The notes under the pieces are model-generated. The model saw only the letters and a program-made list of their open reading frames with translations. It was not told the DNA's origin and searched no databases. A DNA stretch of 52,284 nucleotides, taken from positions 1 through 52,284 of IMG/VR virus record IMGVR_UViG_3300005253_000088. One strand, given 5' to 3'. The stretch comes from a virus. Both the position numbers and the translations under genes were made by a program. Shown here one piece after another: positions 7,039-15,333 of the stretch (its first letter is position 1; each line of letters begins with the position of its first letter).

Positions 7039-9020
7039 TTCCTATACCTCTTTCCAGTCCAGGTTTCAACTTTAATAGGCCAATCTTTGGCCCAATCACC
7101 AGGACATTCATTCATAATCTCAGCAAATTCTTTTTCACTGCCAAAGCCCGCAGGCACTTCGCAAACGATTTCATCATAAACAGTGAGGATCACGTGATAC
7201 CCAGCGTCTTCAGCTCGTTTTACAGCCGGGGCTAGTATCTCTCTGCTGGTGGCTTGCACTGCGTTTTCCGTTAGTTTCCCCCCGTAAGTACCAACCCGCT
7301 TCCACTGCCCCTCTTTATTGGCCATGTAGGTAAGCTTATTCACTGGCTTACAGTTGCAGGTGCCATTTTCGCAGTCTTGGTTAACGGAAGGTTTATGCCA
7401 GTGGGGCATGGACAGCTTCACTTGCGGATCACGGTACCAGATACGCTTGCTGTTTGGCAATTCCATAGCAAGCCATTCATCCACCATCGTAAATCGAATG
7501 CCGTTATAAGATGTTATGATACCTGGATTTTGGACGGCTTCAATAGCATCTTCTTGCAGGGCTTGCCATAGGTTTACAATAGCTGGATGTTCTCCACGCC
7601 AGGATTTACAGATTTTGATAATTCTTTCGTCGCTATGCCTTCCACTATTATCAAACTTAAGCCATGCACCAAGCGCACCCTGATAACCAAATGCCAATTC
7701 CCCGGTTTTCCCGTCCTGTCTTTCTGTCGGATGCGTGGCTTTAGTAACGGTGCCAGGAGGTAAGCCGTAAATTTTATCAGCCATGAATTCATAAATTTTT
7801 ACACCTTTCCTGAAAGCGTCCACTTTCCATTCTTCACCCGCAATACACGCGAGAATAACAGCCTCAACCGAAACGAAATCACCCGAGATAATTTTGTTGC
7901 CTTCTTCTGCCATGATCCAGTGCCGAGACGCCTTAGAAATCGCATCCATGGCGTCTCCGTAGGCGCAATCGAGCCACTCAGCGTCACCATACATGATATC
8001 TCTGACAAGTTGTTCTGGGGCTGTATCCTCAAAGCCGCGAGTGAGATTGAGGGGCTGAAACCCAGAACCAGTGTTTCTTCCTGTCCCGGCTCCATGATAA
8101 CGCGTCTGAAACCGGGCACGCCCGTCCATTCCACGCTGACGGGACATGGCATCGAGTTTTTTAGTTGAAGCTTTGTTGATCCATAGTCGGATTTGAAGTG
8201 CAGTTCTAACAGGGCCACTGGGTAAGTCTCCTTCTTCTAGCAGTTCCTTCAAATAATCAGCTTGCATGTTCTCCAGCTCAACCCCTTCACCTCGGAACCA
8301 ATCCATTAGCTTAGCGGTTTGGGTAGGGTTGAGGTTGGTAAGCTTACGAAATTCTTTTGTCAATTCCTTGCTGCGCTGCTCTACGATCTTGGTGGCCGCA
8401 TCTATTCCTTCTTGATCCAGATAAAGCCCACGCATGTTAATCTTTTGGTCAAGCAAAAATATCTCTAACTCTTTATCAGGAAGATCACCTAACTCATCGC
8501 TGACTGCTTGTTCTAGCTGAACATCCCACTTGCAATAATCGACAAATTTACGGAAATCTTCAGGCGGTATCTCAGTCTTGGCAGTCTTCAGATAAAGCTT
8601 GGAATATTTAGTGATCAGCCTACCACCTTCTGGGTCTTTGCCTGGGAACCCTAGCGCCCGCGCCAATCGATCTAAGGCAGCGGGCATGGCGTAGTAACAA
8701 GCGACAGCCATAGTATCACGCCATTGTTCATCTTTTGGGATAGGCCAATTATAGCGCTTCGACATAATGTTATGCCAAATTGACTTTTCAAATGAAACAT
8801 TATGAGCTTCAATAAGATAGCCATCTTGTAAAGCGCTCTCTAAATCACTGGGTATAAAATACCAAGAGCCTTTCACTGGCCACCACTCCTGTACCGGCTC
8901 GTTATCAATAGCCCAACAAGCACAGATAACTTCAGTCGTGGGGTGCTCGGAATACGCCCAAGCCCCAACTTTAGTTAAATCTGCAAATGATTTAGTTTCA
9001 AAATCTATTGTAACAGTCAT
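7035..9020 (-). CDS. Family A DNA polymerase with 3'-5' exonuclease
   Basis: 661 residues from the ATG overlapping the upstream stop; a longer form would add an unlikely leader. The exonuclease domain shows DFE at residues 6-8, HNVSFE at 73-78 and YCKWDV at 162-167. The polymerase domain shows QPLNLTRG near 322, motif A GDFVSVEAV (380-388), motif B KTGELAFGYQG (438-448) and motif C VYDEIV (614-619). Motif A has FVS where many relatives have YSQ, and motif C has Tyr for His. A Cys-rich stretch (C550, C555, C557) is inserted before motif C. This is the replicative polymerase, acting with the primase-helicase. Confidence 0.95.
   Translation of the reverse strand: MTVTIDFETKSFADLTKVGAWAYSEHPTTEVICACWAIDNEPVQEWWPVKGSWYFIPSDLESALQDGYLIEAHNVSFEKSIWHNIMSKRYNWPIPKDEQWRDTMAVACYYAMPAALDRLARALGFPGKDPEGGRLITKYSKLYLKTAKTEIPPEDFRKFVDYCKWDVQLEQAVSDELGDLPDKELEIFLLDQKINMRGLYLDQEGIDAATKIVEQRSKELTKEFRKLTNLNPTQTAKLMDWFRGEGVELENMQADYLKELLEEGDLPSGPVRTALQIRLWINKASTKKLDAMSRQRGMDGRARFQTRYHGAGTGRNTGSGFQPLNLTRGFEDTAPEQLVRDIMYGDAEWLDCAYGDAMDAISKASRHWIMAEEGNKIISGDFVSVEAVILACIAGEEWKVDAFRKGVKIYEFMADKIYGLPPGTVTKATHPTERQDGKTGELAFGYQGALGAWLKFDNSGRHSDERIIKICKSWRGEHPAIVNLWQALQEDAIEAVQNPGIITSYNGIRFTMVDEWLAMELPNSKRIWYRDPQVKLSMPHWHKPSVNQDCENGTCNCKPVNKLTYMANKEGQWKRVGTYGGKLTENAVQATSREILAPAVKRAEDAGYHVILTVYDEIVCEVPAGFGSEKEFAEIMNECPGDWAKDWPIKVETWTGKRYRK
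7186..7201. promoter_or_regulatory. parS-like palindrome, copy 2
   Basis: AGGATCACGTGATACC, with an exact ATCACGTGAT core at 7189-7198. It lies inside the polymerase gene just before motif C, where it encodes Tyr-His-Val-Ile. Confidence 0.55.
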
Positions 9021-9337
9021 TTTGGGTGCCAATGCCCCCCTACTACTATGTGGCATCTCTCGTGATGCAACACCCTCTCATACATGTCTTTTGACAGGTG
9101 CCGGTTGATGATAATATATGGTGGCTCTTGCTCCCCTAGCCAAAATGTGGCCCCCCATAGGGTTTCCCCCAGCTTAATTTTATAACGTTCTTGAATTTCT
9201 GCTAGATATGACGAACTAACTTTAATAACTTCGATGTGAGCCGTTAATTCTGTAAGATCGCGTAGGCATTCAGGAGGATATTTATACCCATCCGGGCTAC
9301 TGAATAATAATGCTGTTGCAAGAAATAGCTCTATCAT
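9017..9337 (-). CDS. Small HExxH metallopeptidase-like protein
   Basis: 106 residues. HERCH at residues 92-96, followed by Gly100, His102 and His104 (HERCHIVVGGHWH), fits a zinc site of HExxH metallopeptidases. The first 14 residues (MIELFLATALLFSS) are hydrophobic and may be a signal or anchor. Short phage proteins with HE..H....G..H endings are common but uncharacterised. The stop is coupled to the polymerase start by ATGA. Whether it is an active protease is unknown. Confidence 0.65.
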   Translation of the reverse strand: MIELFLATALLFSSPDGYKYPPECLRDLTELTAHIEVIKVSSSYLAEIQERYKIKLGETLWGATFWLGEQEPPYIIINRHLSKDMYERVLHHERCHIVVGGHWHPK

Positions 9338-9347
9338 GTTAATTCCG

Positions 9348-9557
9348 CTATCGAATATGGATAGATTTAGCTTTGTGGTTGATTTTATAGATTTTTAAAA
9401 ACTCAAGTTCAGTCCAACTTTCTGGGCTAACACGGCTAAACCTATGCCAAACTACCTTACCACAATTTGGGCAGTTTTCTGACGCAAAAACTGGAGTTTC
9501 ATCTGGCATAGAAAGCATTAAAGGTTCTCCACAGCAAGGATATTCACCGAGTATCAT
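9348..9557 (-). CDS. Small zinc-ribbon protein
   Basis: 69 residues with YPCCGEP at residues 6-12 and NCPNCGK at 28-34, a likely four-cysteine zinc ribbon. The ending WHRFSRVSPESWTE is typical of a small family seen in phages. It is preceded by a strong stem-loop 21 bases upstream of the ATG. Function unknown; nucleic-acid or protein binding is plausible. Confidence 0.75.
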   Translation of the reverse strand: MILGEYPCCGEPLMLSMPDETPVFASENCPNCGKVVWHRFSRVSPESWTELEFLKIYKINHKAKSIHIR

Positions 9558-9578
9558 AGCAAATCCTCAGGTAATGAA

Positions 9579-9615
9579 ATGGGGGTGTAGAACGTAGCCA
9601 CCACCACACCCCCAT
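9579..9615 (-). promoter_or_regulatory. Stem-loop with 17-nt loop upstream of zinc-ribbon gene
   Basis: ATGGGGGTGT at 9579-9588 pairs perfectly with ACACCCCCAT at 9606-9615, a 10-bp stem with a 17-nt loop. In the minus transcript it ends 21 bases before the ATG at 9557. There is no U-run after it, so it is not a classic terminator. Two other hairpins in the window share the loop length and position. Confidence 0.75.
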
Positions 9616-9630
9616 CCATCGGCCCCGCAT

Positions 9631-10260
9631 CTATTCTTTTGCTTTTCGGGTGCGGGTTTTACGACCTCCAGCCGCTTTGCCTACAGGCTTGAACAAGCTA
9701 CTGCTATCTGAAACTGTCACCAGCCGTTCACCGTCTCGGGTCTTTTGAAAGGCGGCTAGGTAGAACATGATAGCGTGGTTGCCTGTTCTGCTGTCTTCGT
9801 AGTTGTCGATGGTTACGCCTACGATACCATAACATCCAGGATATACCACTGATTTGTTAACGGGCTCCACCAACTCCACCTGTTCATCATAAACTTCGGC
9901 TCCACCGGCATCATCGTCACCGTTGCGATTGAAGAATGTGTGGGCACGAATAACAGTACAACCTTTGTAAGCATCTCCTTCCTTACCTTTCTCTTCCCGG
10001 CGCTTGGCTAGCCGATCTCCGTCTAACAAAGGTAGGATAATATTCCCATTGTTGAAATCGTCTTCGACTTCATTACCCCATTTTTCGATAGCGTAATCAA
10101 ACAGAATGTCCTTCAGTGCTTCGATACCAGCTTCATCATCGATAGCAACTTCAACATTATATCGGGGGGTAGCTTTTTCGTCAAACTGATCCTTGACAAA
10201 CAAACTTTCATTAATCAGACGCCCTTCAGGGAGCGCAATCTTCGTTTTCTCTTCAGCCAT
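9631..10260 (-). CDS. DUF2815-like single-strand DNA-binding protein
   Basis: 209 residues. The layout (PEGRLINESLF start, P.YNVEVAIDD strand, a central YKGCTVIRAHTFFN block, VYPGCYGIVGVTIDNY, then a basic low-complexity tail GGRKTRTRKAKE) matches the DUF2815 family of phage proteins thought to bind single-stranded DNA. It lies directly before the DUF2800-like exonuclease gene, the usual pairing in phages with their own polymerase. The role in replication or recombination is inferred from that pairing. Confidence 0.75.
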   Translation of the reverse strand: MAEEKTKIALPEGRLINESLFVKDQFDEKATPRYNVEVAIDDEAGIEALKDILFDYAIEKWGNEVEDDFNNGNIILPLLDGDRLAKRREEKGKEGDAYKGCTVIRAHTFFNRNGDDDAGGAEVYDEQVELVEPVNKSVVYPGCYGIVGVTIDNYEDSRTGNHAIMFYLAAFQKTRDGERLVTVSDSSSLFKPVGKAAGGRKTRTRKAKE

Positions 10261-11439
10261 TTACTTCTTTCCTTTCTGGGGTTTAAACAGGGATTTGTTA
10301 CTAGTATCAACAGCAGGCCGGGTACTGGATGCCTTACCCACCGTAAGACCCTTATCAGGTTTGAAAGCATATCTTGCCGTAAAGGTTTTACCCTCGGGCA
10401 TCTCATCAATTTGAGCTGGAGACTTAAGCTTGATCTCGGTGTAAGCTCGATTACCAAACTTTGCCTTAGCTGCGTCTTCAGTGTCGGGTTTGAATTCCCG
10501 ATTGGATCGGGCCTTGATCAGCTTCCTGCCGGGTATCTTCTTACCCGCACTAAGCCTAGCGAATGCAGTCTTGGTAGCTGCTGCGCCCACGATCTTGGCC
10601 ACATCCAATAGGTCCATGAAACGCCCAACCTGGGCATTAGTCAGCTTAGCAGCAGAACCTTTTTCATCGATTTCATTTATCATAATTTCCAACTCATCAA
10701 AGTCTTTGAGAATTTGTGGGCAAGCCCGGCCACGGGCAGGACAGAACCGGCAGTGCTCGCCACTCTGAGTATCACATGATACTAAAGCCTTGTCCATGGC
10801 GGGGAGTAAAGTATCATGTAGCCATTCAGCCAGATCATCAACGCTAATTTCCCATTCCCTAAGTGGCCCATCGAAGTGAAAGCCTCTAGGTTGAGCAATG
10901 TGGATCACTACCTTATCAATATCATCCCAAAGGTCTAGTTCTTCCAGAATGCCGCAAGCGTAGTACATGCCTTGAGGGTTGCGAGCGACTTCAACAATGA
11001 TACCAACCCCATACTTTAAGTCCCAAATATCAAGCTGTCGAGCTTCCATATCTACATAGGCAACATCCGATTGACCATAGAAATATTTATGCAAGTCTGG
11101 GCGATGAAACCGTTTCTCAATAAAGAAATTGCTTTGGTTCCTGTTAGGGTGAGCTGATCTTACACCGTTAAGGTAAACCTGGACCGCATCAGCCATTTCC
11201 TTATTAACACGGATATCAGGAGTATCACTATAGTTATCAATTAGCCCCCCAATCCATTCCCAAGCATCTAAATCTTTTTTTAGACAATGTTCTCCGACTA
11301 TGTGCGCTGTAGTACCTAAAGCTGCGTATTCGCTTTCATCCTCTTCGACACCATGGCTTAGGGTAACAGAACCAGGGCAGGGTATCCATCGATAGGCTCC
11401 GCTACCGCCAAGAGGGCTATGCTGGGGGAGGTTGTTCAT
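10261..11439 (-). CDS. DUF2800-like PD-(D/E)XK exonuclease
   Basis: 392 residues. The N-terminal SGAYRWIPCPGSVTLSHG and ALGTTAHIVGEHCL are typical of the DUF2800/RecB-like phage family. The nuclease core is visible as SDVAY and LDIWDLKYG (about residues 124-143), followed by QGMYYACGI. A cysteine cluster (EHCRFCPARGRACP, about 222-235) could hold an iron-sulfur cluster together with an early Cys, as in AddB-type nucleases. It probably processes DNA ends for recombination or replication restart. Confidence 0.78.
   Translation of the reverse strand: MNNLPQHSPLGGSGAYRWIPCPGSVTLSHGVEEDESEYAALGTTAHIVGEHCLKKDLDAWEWIGGLIDNYSDTPDIRVNKEMADAVQVYLNGVRSAHPNRNQSNFFIEKRFHRPDLHKYFYGQSDVAYVDMEARQLDIWDLKYGVGIIVEVARNPQGMYYACGILEELDLWDDIDKVVIHIAQPRGFHFDGPLREWEISVDDLAEWLHDTLLPAMDKALVSCDTQSGEHCRFCPARGRACPQILKDFDELEIMINEIDEKGSAAKLTNAQVGRFMDLLDVAKIVGAAATKTAFARLSAGKKIPGRKLIKARSNREFKPDTEDAAKAKFGNRAYTEIKLKSPAQIDEMPEGKTFTARYAFKPDKGLTVGKASSTRPAVDTSNKSLFKPQKGKK
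10768..10783. promoter_or_regulatory. parS-like palindrome, copy 3
   Basis: AGTATCACATGATACT, one base from the consensus core. It lies in the DUF2800-like gene and encodes Val-Ser-Cys-Asp-Thr in the same frame used by other coding copies. Confidence 0.5.
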
Positions 11440-11441
11440 GT

Positions 11442-11753
11442 TTACCTTCTCTCTCTCTCTTCATATTGATCTAATAATGCTTTTATTTCAGGATCAGCAG
11501 TGTATACGCTTGATAAAGAATCATTATAGTTTTTCAAATCTTCACGATCACAATCTACCTCCACCGGCTGTCCCTCCGTAAAGCTAGAACATTTACTAGC
11601 AAAATTTAATCGCTTATCCTCGCCGTAGAATCTATCGAAAGAACCGTCAGGGTGAAGTTTTTTTAAGCAAATAAATTCAGTTCCTTCTGTTGTATAGTTG
11701 GAGTACCCATAATCTTCAAACAGACAAAACTTGCAATCCTCACAGCTACTCAT
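11442..11753 (-). CDS. Cysteine-rich small protein
   Basis: 103 residues from the ATG overlapping the previous stop; a TTG-initiated longer form is less likely. It has CEDCKFC at residues 4-10, then Cys29 and Cys55, with the pattern EDYGYSNYTTEGTEFICLKKLHPDG known from small phage proteins of unknown role. Likely zinc-binding. It sits between the DUF2800-like gene and a basic low-complexity protein gene. Confidence 0.7.
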   Translation of the reverse strand: MSSCEDCKFCLFEDYGYSNYTTEGTEFICLKKLHPDGSFDRFYGEDKRLNFASKCSSFTEGQPVEVDCDREDLKNYNDSLSSVYTADPEIKALLDQYEERERR

Positions 11754-12267
11754 TAGCTTCAATCATTTCATGGATCAAGTCAACGAAATGCCTACGCTGA
11801 TCACCGTCTAGCTTCTTGACGTCACTCACATCAAAGGTATCTTCAAGAAGTTTCATAACTACCTTGGGGGTAAGAGCGGCAGCGCCTTCACTAGCCGCCT
11901 TAGATAGATCAGCATCACTTATTTTATCAGTTTCTTTAGCTGTTCTGCTACGGCGTCTAGGAGAGGATGAAACGGTATCTTCCCCGCCTTTACCCTTGCT
12001 GCTACGTTTGCGGCGGTGAGGTTTTTCGGCCCCAGTACCAGTTTCTTCGTCTGAGCTTTCACTAGCCTCTGGCTTCGTTTCCTCAGCAAGTCGATTACGG
12101 CGTCTAGTAGGCTTCTTGGGCTCATCCTCTGTTTCCTCCGCAATAATAAACGCTTTAACCTCTTCCGGTATTAAAGCCCCCGTAGGCGCACGAAATGTCG
12201 CTACAAAATCAGCAAGACGCTGTGCATCTTCATCTGTTTCGATATCAAAAAAGTATCCAATTTTCAT
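11746..12267 (-). CDS. Phage protein with low-complexity linker
   Basis: 173 residues in three parts: an N-terminal folded segment (1-45), a long basic and acidic low-complexity linker with repeated RRR-type patches (about 50-112), and a conserved C-terminal helix segment (ISDADLSKAASEGAAAL to the end). The C-terminal part resembles domains in phage recombination operons. The linker is rich in Arg, Lys, Glu and Ser, so it may bind DNA or a partner. Function not known. Confidence 0.7.
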   Translation of the reverse strand: MKIGYFFDIETDEDAQRLADFVATFRAPTGALIPEEVKAFIIAEETEDEPKKPTRRRNRLAEETKPEASESSDEETGTGAEKPHRRKRSSKGKGGEDTVSSSPRRRSRTAKETDKISDADLSKAASEGAAALTPKVVMKLLEDTFDVSDVKKLDGDQRRHFVDLIHEMIEANE

Positions 12268-12269
12268 AA

Positions 12270-12449
12270 TTATTTCCCCTGAAAATCAAGTGCGTGTTGC
12301 AATGCAGTAGAAAATGTCTCAAGCACTAGCTCAGTAACTTCATCTGTCATTCCGTTTTGAATTTCACTGTGCCCGAAAAAAAGATTAATACCGATATTAA
12401 AGCCAGTTTTGTGAAGACCTTGTTTTATACTAATAGCATTTACATTCAT
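12270..12449 (-). CDS. Small hypothetical protein
   Basis: 59 residues (starts MNVNAISIKQGLHKTGFN, ends HALDFQGK) behind a GGGGAAAT ribosome site. Its stop is two bases upstream of the next ATG. It is the first gene after a good sigma-70 promoter, so it probably heads the operon down to 2632. No family recognised. Confidence 0.7.
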   Translation of the reverse strand: MNVNAISIKQGLHKTGFNIGINLFFGHSEIQNGMTDEVTELVLETFSTALQHALDFQGK

Positions 12450-12472
12450 GTGAATTTCCCCTTTCGATTGAT

Positions 12473-12501
12473 AGCATAACTCAAGTAAAAAGCCCTGTCA
12501 A
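12473..12501 (-). promoter_or_regulatory. Sigma-70 promoter for the replication operon
   Basis: On the minus strand TTGACA (12501-12496), a 17-base spacer and TATGCT (12478-12473). It lies between the helicase stop and the gene starting at 12449 and would drive the early operon leftwards. Confidence 0.7.
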
Positions 12502-12511
12502 GTACTTTCTT

Positions 12512-13996
12512 TTACTGCTTATCCAAGGCTGCGTAAATATCGATACCTTTTCTGATAGCATTACTAACTATTCTTTCGTCCATAGTACCAGGAACTACTG
12601 GCATATGACCTAAAACGTAGTCTCCCTGCTGCCCTGGCCTATGAGGACGATCAAGTAATTGTTCGTTACGGCCTTCCACCCAATCAGGTTCAGCATTAAG
12701 TACATCCTGAGCAACAGAGAAATTCCAACCCATCCCAAGCGGCCCCATTTGCCCCAATATAATACCAATGTCGGCATTACCCTGGAATTGATCAACAGCG
12801 TATTGCTTCTTAACCGTGGTCGTATTCCCATCCATATAAACAAGGCCGTGATGGGCTAGCTTTTCGCGCATGTAATCCAACACCGAATGATGCCAAGCAG
12901 CCACAACAAGCTTAGTGATACCTTCGGACATAAGCTCATTAATATAATCCACCACAGCCGGAGCCTTGGCTTCTCCCAGTAACCGTCTAGCTGTTGAAAT
13001 AGCCCCATCCACAGGCACATTCCGGTCAAAAGCACCAAGGTCCATTTCGTACATCTTCTCGGCTCGTTTCCAGCCGGGATGCTTTAGTGCCTTACGCATA
13101 GCGGGGGTAATAGCCAAGGGAAAAACATGCCAGCGTTTGGGGGGCAGCTCATGTAGCACTTGTTCCTTGAGACGGCGAACCATAACATGCTTCCGAAGCC
13201 GGTATTGGAGATCATCCAAATTGCGAGGTACATTACGAACCTTATCAGACCAATGGAGTTTACTAATCATTCGTGGTTCTATGGGGTTGTTATCCTCGTC
13301 TCGGTCTACCAGGACCGGGCTACGGATCATACCTCCGCCTAAGCCATAGTAGTAGTTGCGAAAATCAGTTAGGCTTATCTGATCAATAGCATCCCAATTT
13401 AGCAATCGGATCATGTTGTAACACTCGATAGGTTGATTAGGAAGAATTGTACCACTGGCCATGGTAATACGCCCTACCACAGAAGGTAGCATATCAGGAG
13501 CGCACAACACCTTAGTTCGTTTATTACCCTTGGGGTCTTTCAAAGCGTGGGCCTCATCAAGTATCAGGTGATCCCACATCTGATCCATGATAGCTTCAAG
13601 GATCGCCGAGTTACGAAGCATGTCATAGGAAGTGATGGTGTAGTCAGCTTTTAAACTAACGCCATCACTTGATTTTAAAATCGGGTAAGTGTTAACATTA
13701 GTTTGAGTAGACCAGCGCCAAATCTCACGCTCCCAGTTAAGCCTTAGACTGGCTGGGCACACAACTAAGGTGTTTTTTGCTTCAATAGCGTTTCCAAGCA
13801 GGATACATTCAGCCGTCTTGCCAAGACCGGGTGCGTCACCAAAGAGTGCGTTGTTTCGTTTAAGATGGTACTCGACCCCTGCAAACTGGTAATCATAAGG
13901 AACGTATTCGCCATCTTCAGGATAAGGAGCAGAGTAGAAATAAGGCTTGGTGGCTCTGGAAGCTTCTACATCAAAATCAGTCATATGCTTTTTCAT
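12512..13996 (-). CDS. SNF2-family DEAD/DEAH-type helicase
   Basis: 494 residues from the ATG behind GAGGGGGG; a longer TTG form would overlap the upstream gene. Motif I is GDAPGLGKT (53-61), motif II DEAH (147-150), motif III ASGTIL (180-185), and motif VI QLLDRPHRPGQQ near 440, the arginine-finger helix of SNF2 proteins. The compact form without other domains resembles phage SMARCAL1-like helicases, which remodel branched or fork DNA using ATP. It probably works with the polymerase, resolvase and exonuclease encoded downstream. Confidence 0.92.
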   Translation of the reverse strand: MKKHMTDFDVEASRATKPYFYSAPYPEDGEYVPYDYQFAGVEYHLKRNNALFGDAPGLGKTAECILLGNAIEAKNTLVVCPASLRLNWEREIWRWSTQTNVNTYPILKSSDGVSLKADYTITSYDMLRNSAILEAIMDQMWDHLILDEAHALKDPKGNKRTKVLCAPDMLPSVVGRITMASGTILPNQPIECYNMIRLLNWDAIDQISLTDFRNYYYGLGGGMIRSPVLVDRDEDNNPIEPRMISKLHWSDKVRNVPRNLDDLQYRLRKHVMVRRLKEQVLHELPPKRWHVFPLAITPAMRKALKHPGWKRAEKMYEMDLGAFDRNVPVDGAISTARRLLGEAKAPAVVDYINELMSEGITKLVVAAWHHSVLDYMREKLAHHGLVYMDGNTTTVKKQYAVDQFQGNADIGIILGQMGPLGMGWNFSVAQDVLNAEPDWVEGRNEQLLDRPHRPGQQGDYVLGHMPVVPGTMDERIVSNAIRKGIDIYAALDKQ

Positions 13997-14007
13997 CTGT
14001 GCCCCCC

Positions 14008-14181
14008 TCAATCGCCCACGATCTTTAGGTATTTCACCCAATCCGCCTCATGGTGCTCATCCTTGCCGTTGATGCGCAGATGGATGTTTGTAAAATGGGC
14101 GTGTCTCGTTCTCTCGATCAGGCGCTTGATGGCCTCGCGTTGGCTGTCGTTGATAGCCTCTTCAGGTATTTCAAGCTTCAT
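14008..14181 (-). CDS. Small hypothetical protein
   Basis: 57 residues (MKLEIPEEAINDSQREAIKR start, ends LKIVGD), helical and charged, rich in His and Arg. It lies 11 bases before the helicase ATG, in the same direction. The N-terminal segment reads like a small phage family that regulates or binds a partner, but none is assigned. Confidence 0.7.
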   Translation of the reverse strand: MKLEIPEEAINDSQREAIKRLIERTRHAHFTNIHLRINGKDEHHEADWVKYLKIVGD

Positions 14182-14214
14182 ATCGCTTGTCCCGCCGCGA
14201 TTCTGTCATGGTGT

Positions 14215-14340
14215 CTACTCCTTCTCGGCCAAGGCTTCAATGATTTCCGCGCACTCGTCGCAAAGTCTATCATCGGGTGCCCGGTGTACGTCAAAAGGTT
14301 CGTTGCACATGTCACAGTATGTCACAGGTTCATAACTCAT
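14215..14340 (-). CDS. Mini zinc-finger protein
   Basis: 41 residues with CDMC at 9-12 and CDEC at 27-30, a four-cysteine zinc site; the rest is acidic. Its ATG overlaps the stop of the preceding gene (ATGA). Possible DNA- or protein-binding adaptor. Confidence 0.68.
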   Translation of the reverse strand: MSYEPVTYCDMCNEPFDVHRAPDDRLCDECAEIIEALAEKE

Positions 14341-14504
14341 GGCCCTACTCCGCCCCCCTCGGTGTATTCGGTTTCGGGTCCGATAATTATGGGGGATCCG
14401 ATAATTATGGGGGAGCGGTGTGCCTCGATGCCCCCGACGCCATCACACAATGAACACGAATATTCCTCGTGATTTTCGTTATAGATGCGTGGTGTATGTG
14501 TCAT
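14337..14504 (-). CDS. Small protein with duplicated SPIIIG
   Basis: 55 residues with one CSLC pair (17-20) and a duplicated hexapeptide SPIIIG caused by an 18-bp tandem repeat. Both its start and stop form ATGA overlaps with its neighbours, so it is part of a tight polycistron. A single CxxC suggests half of a zinc ribbon or a metal site shared in a dimer. Function unknown. Confidence 0.62.
   Translation of the reverse strand: MTHTPRIYNENHEEYSCSLCDGVGGIEAHRSPIIIGSPIIIGPETEYTEGGGVGP
14381..14416. repeat. 18-bp tandem duplication
   Basis: CGATAATTATGGGGGATC is repeated at 14399 with differences only near its end. It adds six residues in frame to the small protein at 14337-14504. Confidence 0.75.
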
Positions 14505-14917
14505 GGGGTTTTCTCCATTTCGATCTTGATGTTGACGAGGACCTCAGTACACTCAGCTATGACCCCTTCCAGGCTCTGCCGGGCGGCCTCCCAGTCCATT
14601 TTGGCACCATACTTATCCGACAACTCACGGATTAGGAACAGGAACAGGGTATCACCGACGTTTTCAGAGGCTTCGACCAACTCACGGATTAGGAACAGGA
14701 ACAGGGTATCACCGACGTTTTCAGCGGCTTCGACACCCTTCAGATGGCTGCACACCCCTTCCCCGTACGTGACGGCACACAGACGTTGTGCGGCGTTCAT
14801 GGTAGCCATCGCCCCGTCCCCTTGGGACGACGGAGGGACTTTGCACCCAACATCTGCACCCGTTTGGGTGAGGGAGCGCAGGGCCCTATTTAGGTAGGCT
14901 GAGGTTGCTTTGGCCAT
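14501..14917 (-). CDS. Hypothetical protein with 19-residue duplication
   Basis: 138 residues. The start MAKATSAYLNRALRSL resembles the end of the protein at 22142-22654 (ATSSYLNKRLRSF) and a truncated reading frame at 21173-21205. The middle contains ENVGDTLFLFLIREL twice, produced by a 57-bp tandem repeat. The stop overlaps the next start (ATGA). Function unknown. Confidence 0.7.
   Translation of the reverse strand: MAKATSAYLNRALRSLTQTGADVGCKVPPSSQGDGAMATMNAAQRLCAVTYGEGVCSHLKGVEAAENVGDTLFLFLIRELVEASENVGDTLFLFLIRELSDKYGAKMDWEAARQSLEGVIAECTEVLVNIKIEMEKTP
14621..14734. repeat. 57-bp tandem duplication in coding sequence
   Basis: Two direct copies (14621-14677 and 14678-14734), period 57 bp, differ at one base (A at 14668, C at 14725). 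In frame they give two 19-residue units. The near identity points to a recent slippage or recombination event. Confidence 0.9.
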
Positions 14918-14961
14918 TTCAATCTCCTAGAGTATTTCTTCGAGGGTTAACCGAATTTTGA

Positions 14962-15201
14962 TTACTGAGGCCCGTAGATGAGCTTTGGGCGTTCTCGCAG
15001 TGAGAATATGATTGTCGGGTATCCATGACTGTTATCTGCATCAATCACACCGCGCTCTATTAATCGTGTTGCCGCCGCTGCCCGCTTCCGGTGGGCCGTG
15101 ATCCAGAAGATCGTGGTGCCAAATTTCCCATCTTCGGCCCCGTTGATGGCGGCAAGGATTTCTCCCTCTGCCCCAGTCCTGGTTCGTCCATCCAAGATCA
15201 T
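14962..15201 (-). CDS. Hypothetical protein
   Basis: 79 residues from the ATG that overlaps the preceding stop (ATGA); the long open frame upstream of it belongs to the coupled membrane gene in another frame. Contains TTIFWITAHRKRAAAATRLIERG, an amphipathic helix, then a beta-rich end. No family recognised. Confidence 0.65.
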   Translation of the reverse strand: MILDGRTRTGAEGEILAAINGAEDGKFGTTIFWITAHRKRAAAATRLIERGVIDADNSHGYPTIIFSLRERPKLIYGPQ

Positions 15202-15317
15202 TTGACAATGACCTGGACAAAAAGCGTTAGGGCCGATCCCAGCATCATTAAAAACAACGCAACCAGCGCAAGACCCCAAATAATCTCGCCTTTGGTAATT
15301 CTGGGGATGTCAAACAT
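15198..15317 (-). CDS. Small membrane protein
   Basis: 39 residues behind a GAGGAA ribosome site. A single hydrophobic helix (WGLALVALFLMMLGSALTLF, about 14-33) is flanked by short polar ends. Its stop is coupled to the following gene by ATGA. Such one-helix phage proteins often regulate host membrane functions; nothing specific is visible. Confidence 0.65.
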   Translation of the reverse strand: MFDIPRITKGEIIWGLALVALFLMMLGSALTLFVQVIVK

Positions 15318-15333
15318 GGTCGTTTATTCCTCG

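Noticed and set aside
13865-14472. Long plus-strand reading frames opposite the small gene cluster
   Set aside because: They are shadows of four tightly coupled minus-strand genes with clear ribosome sites and zinc motifs.
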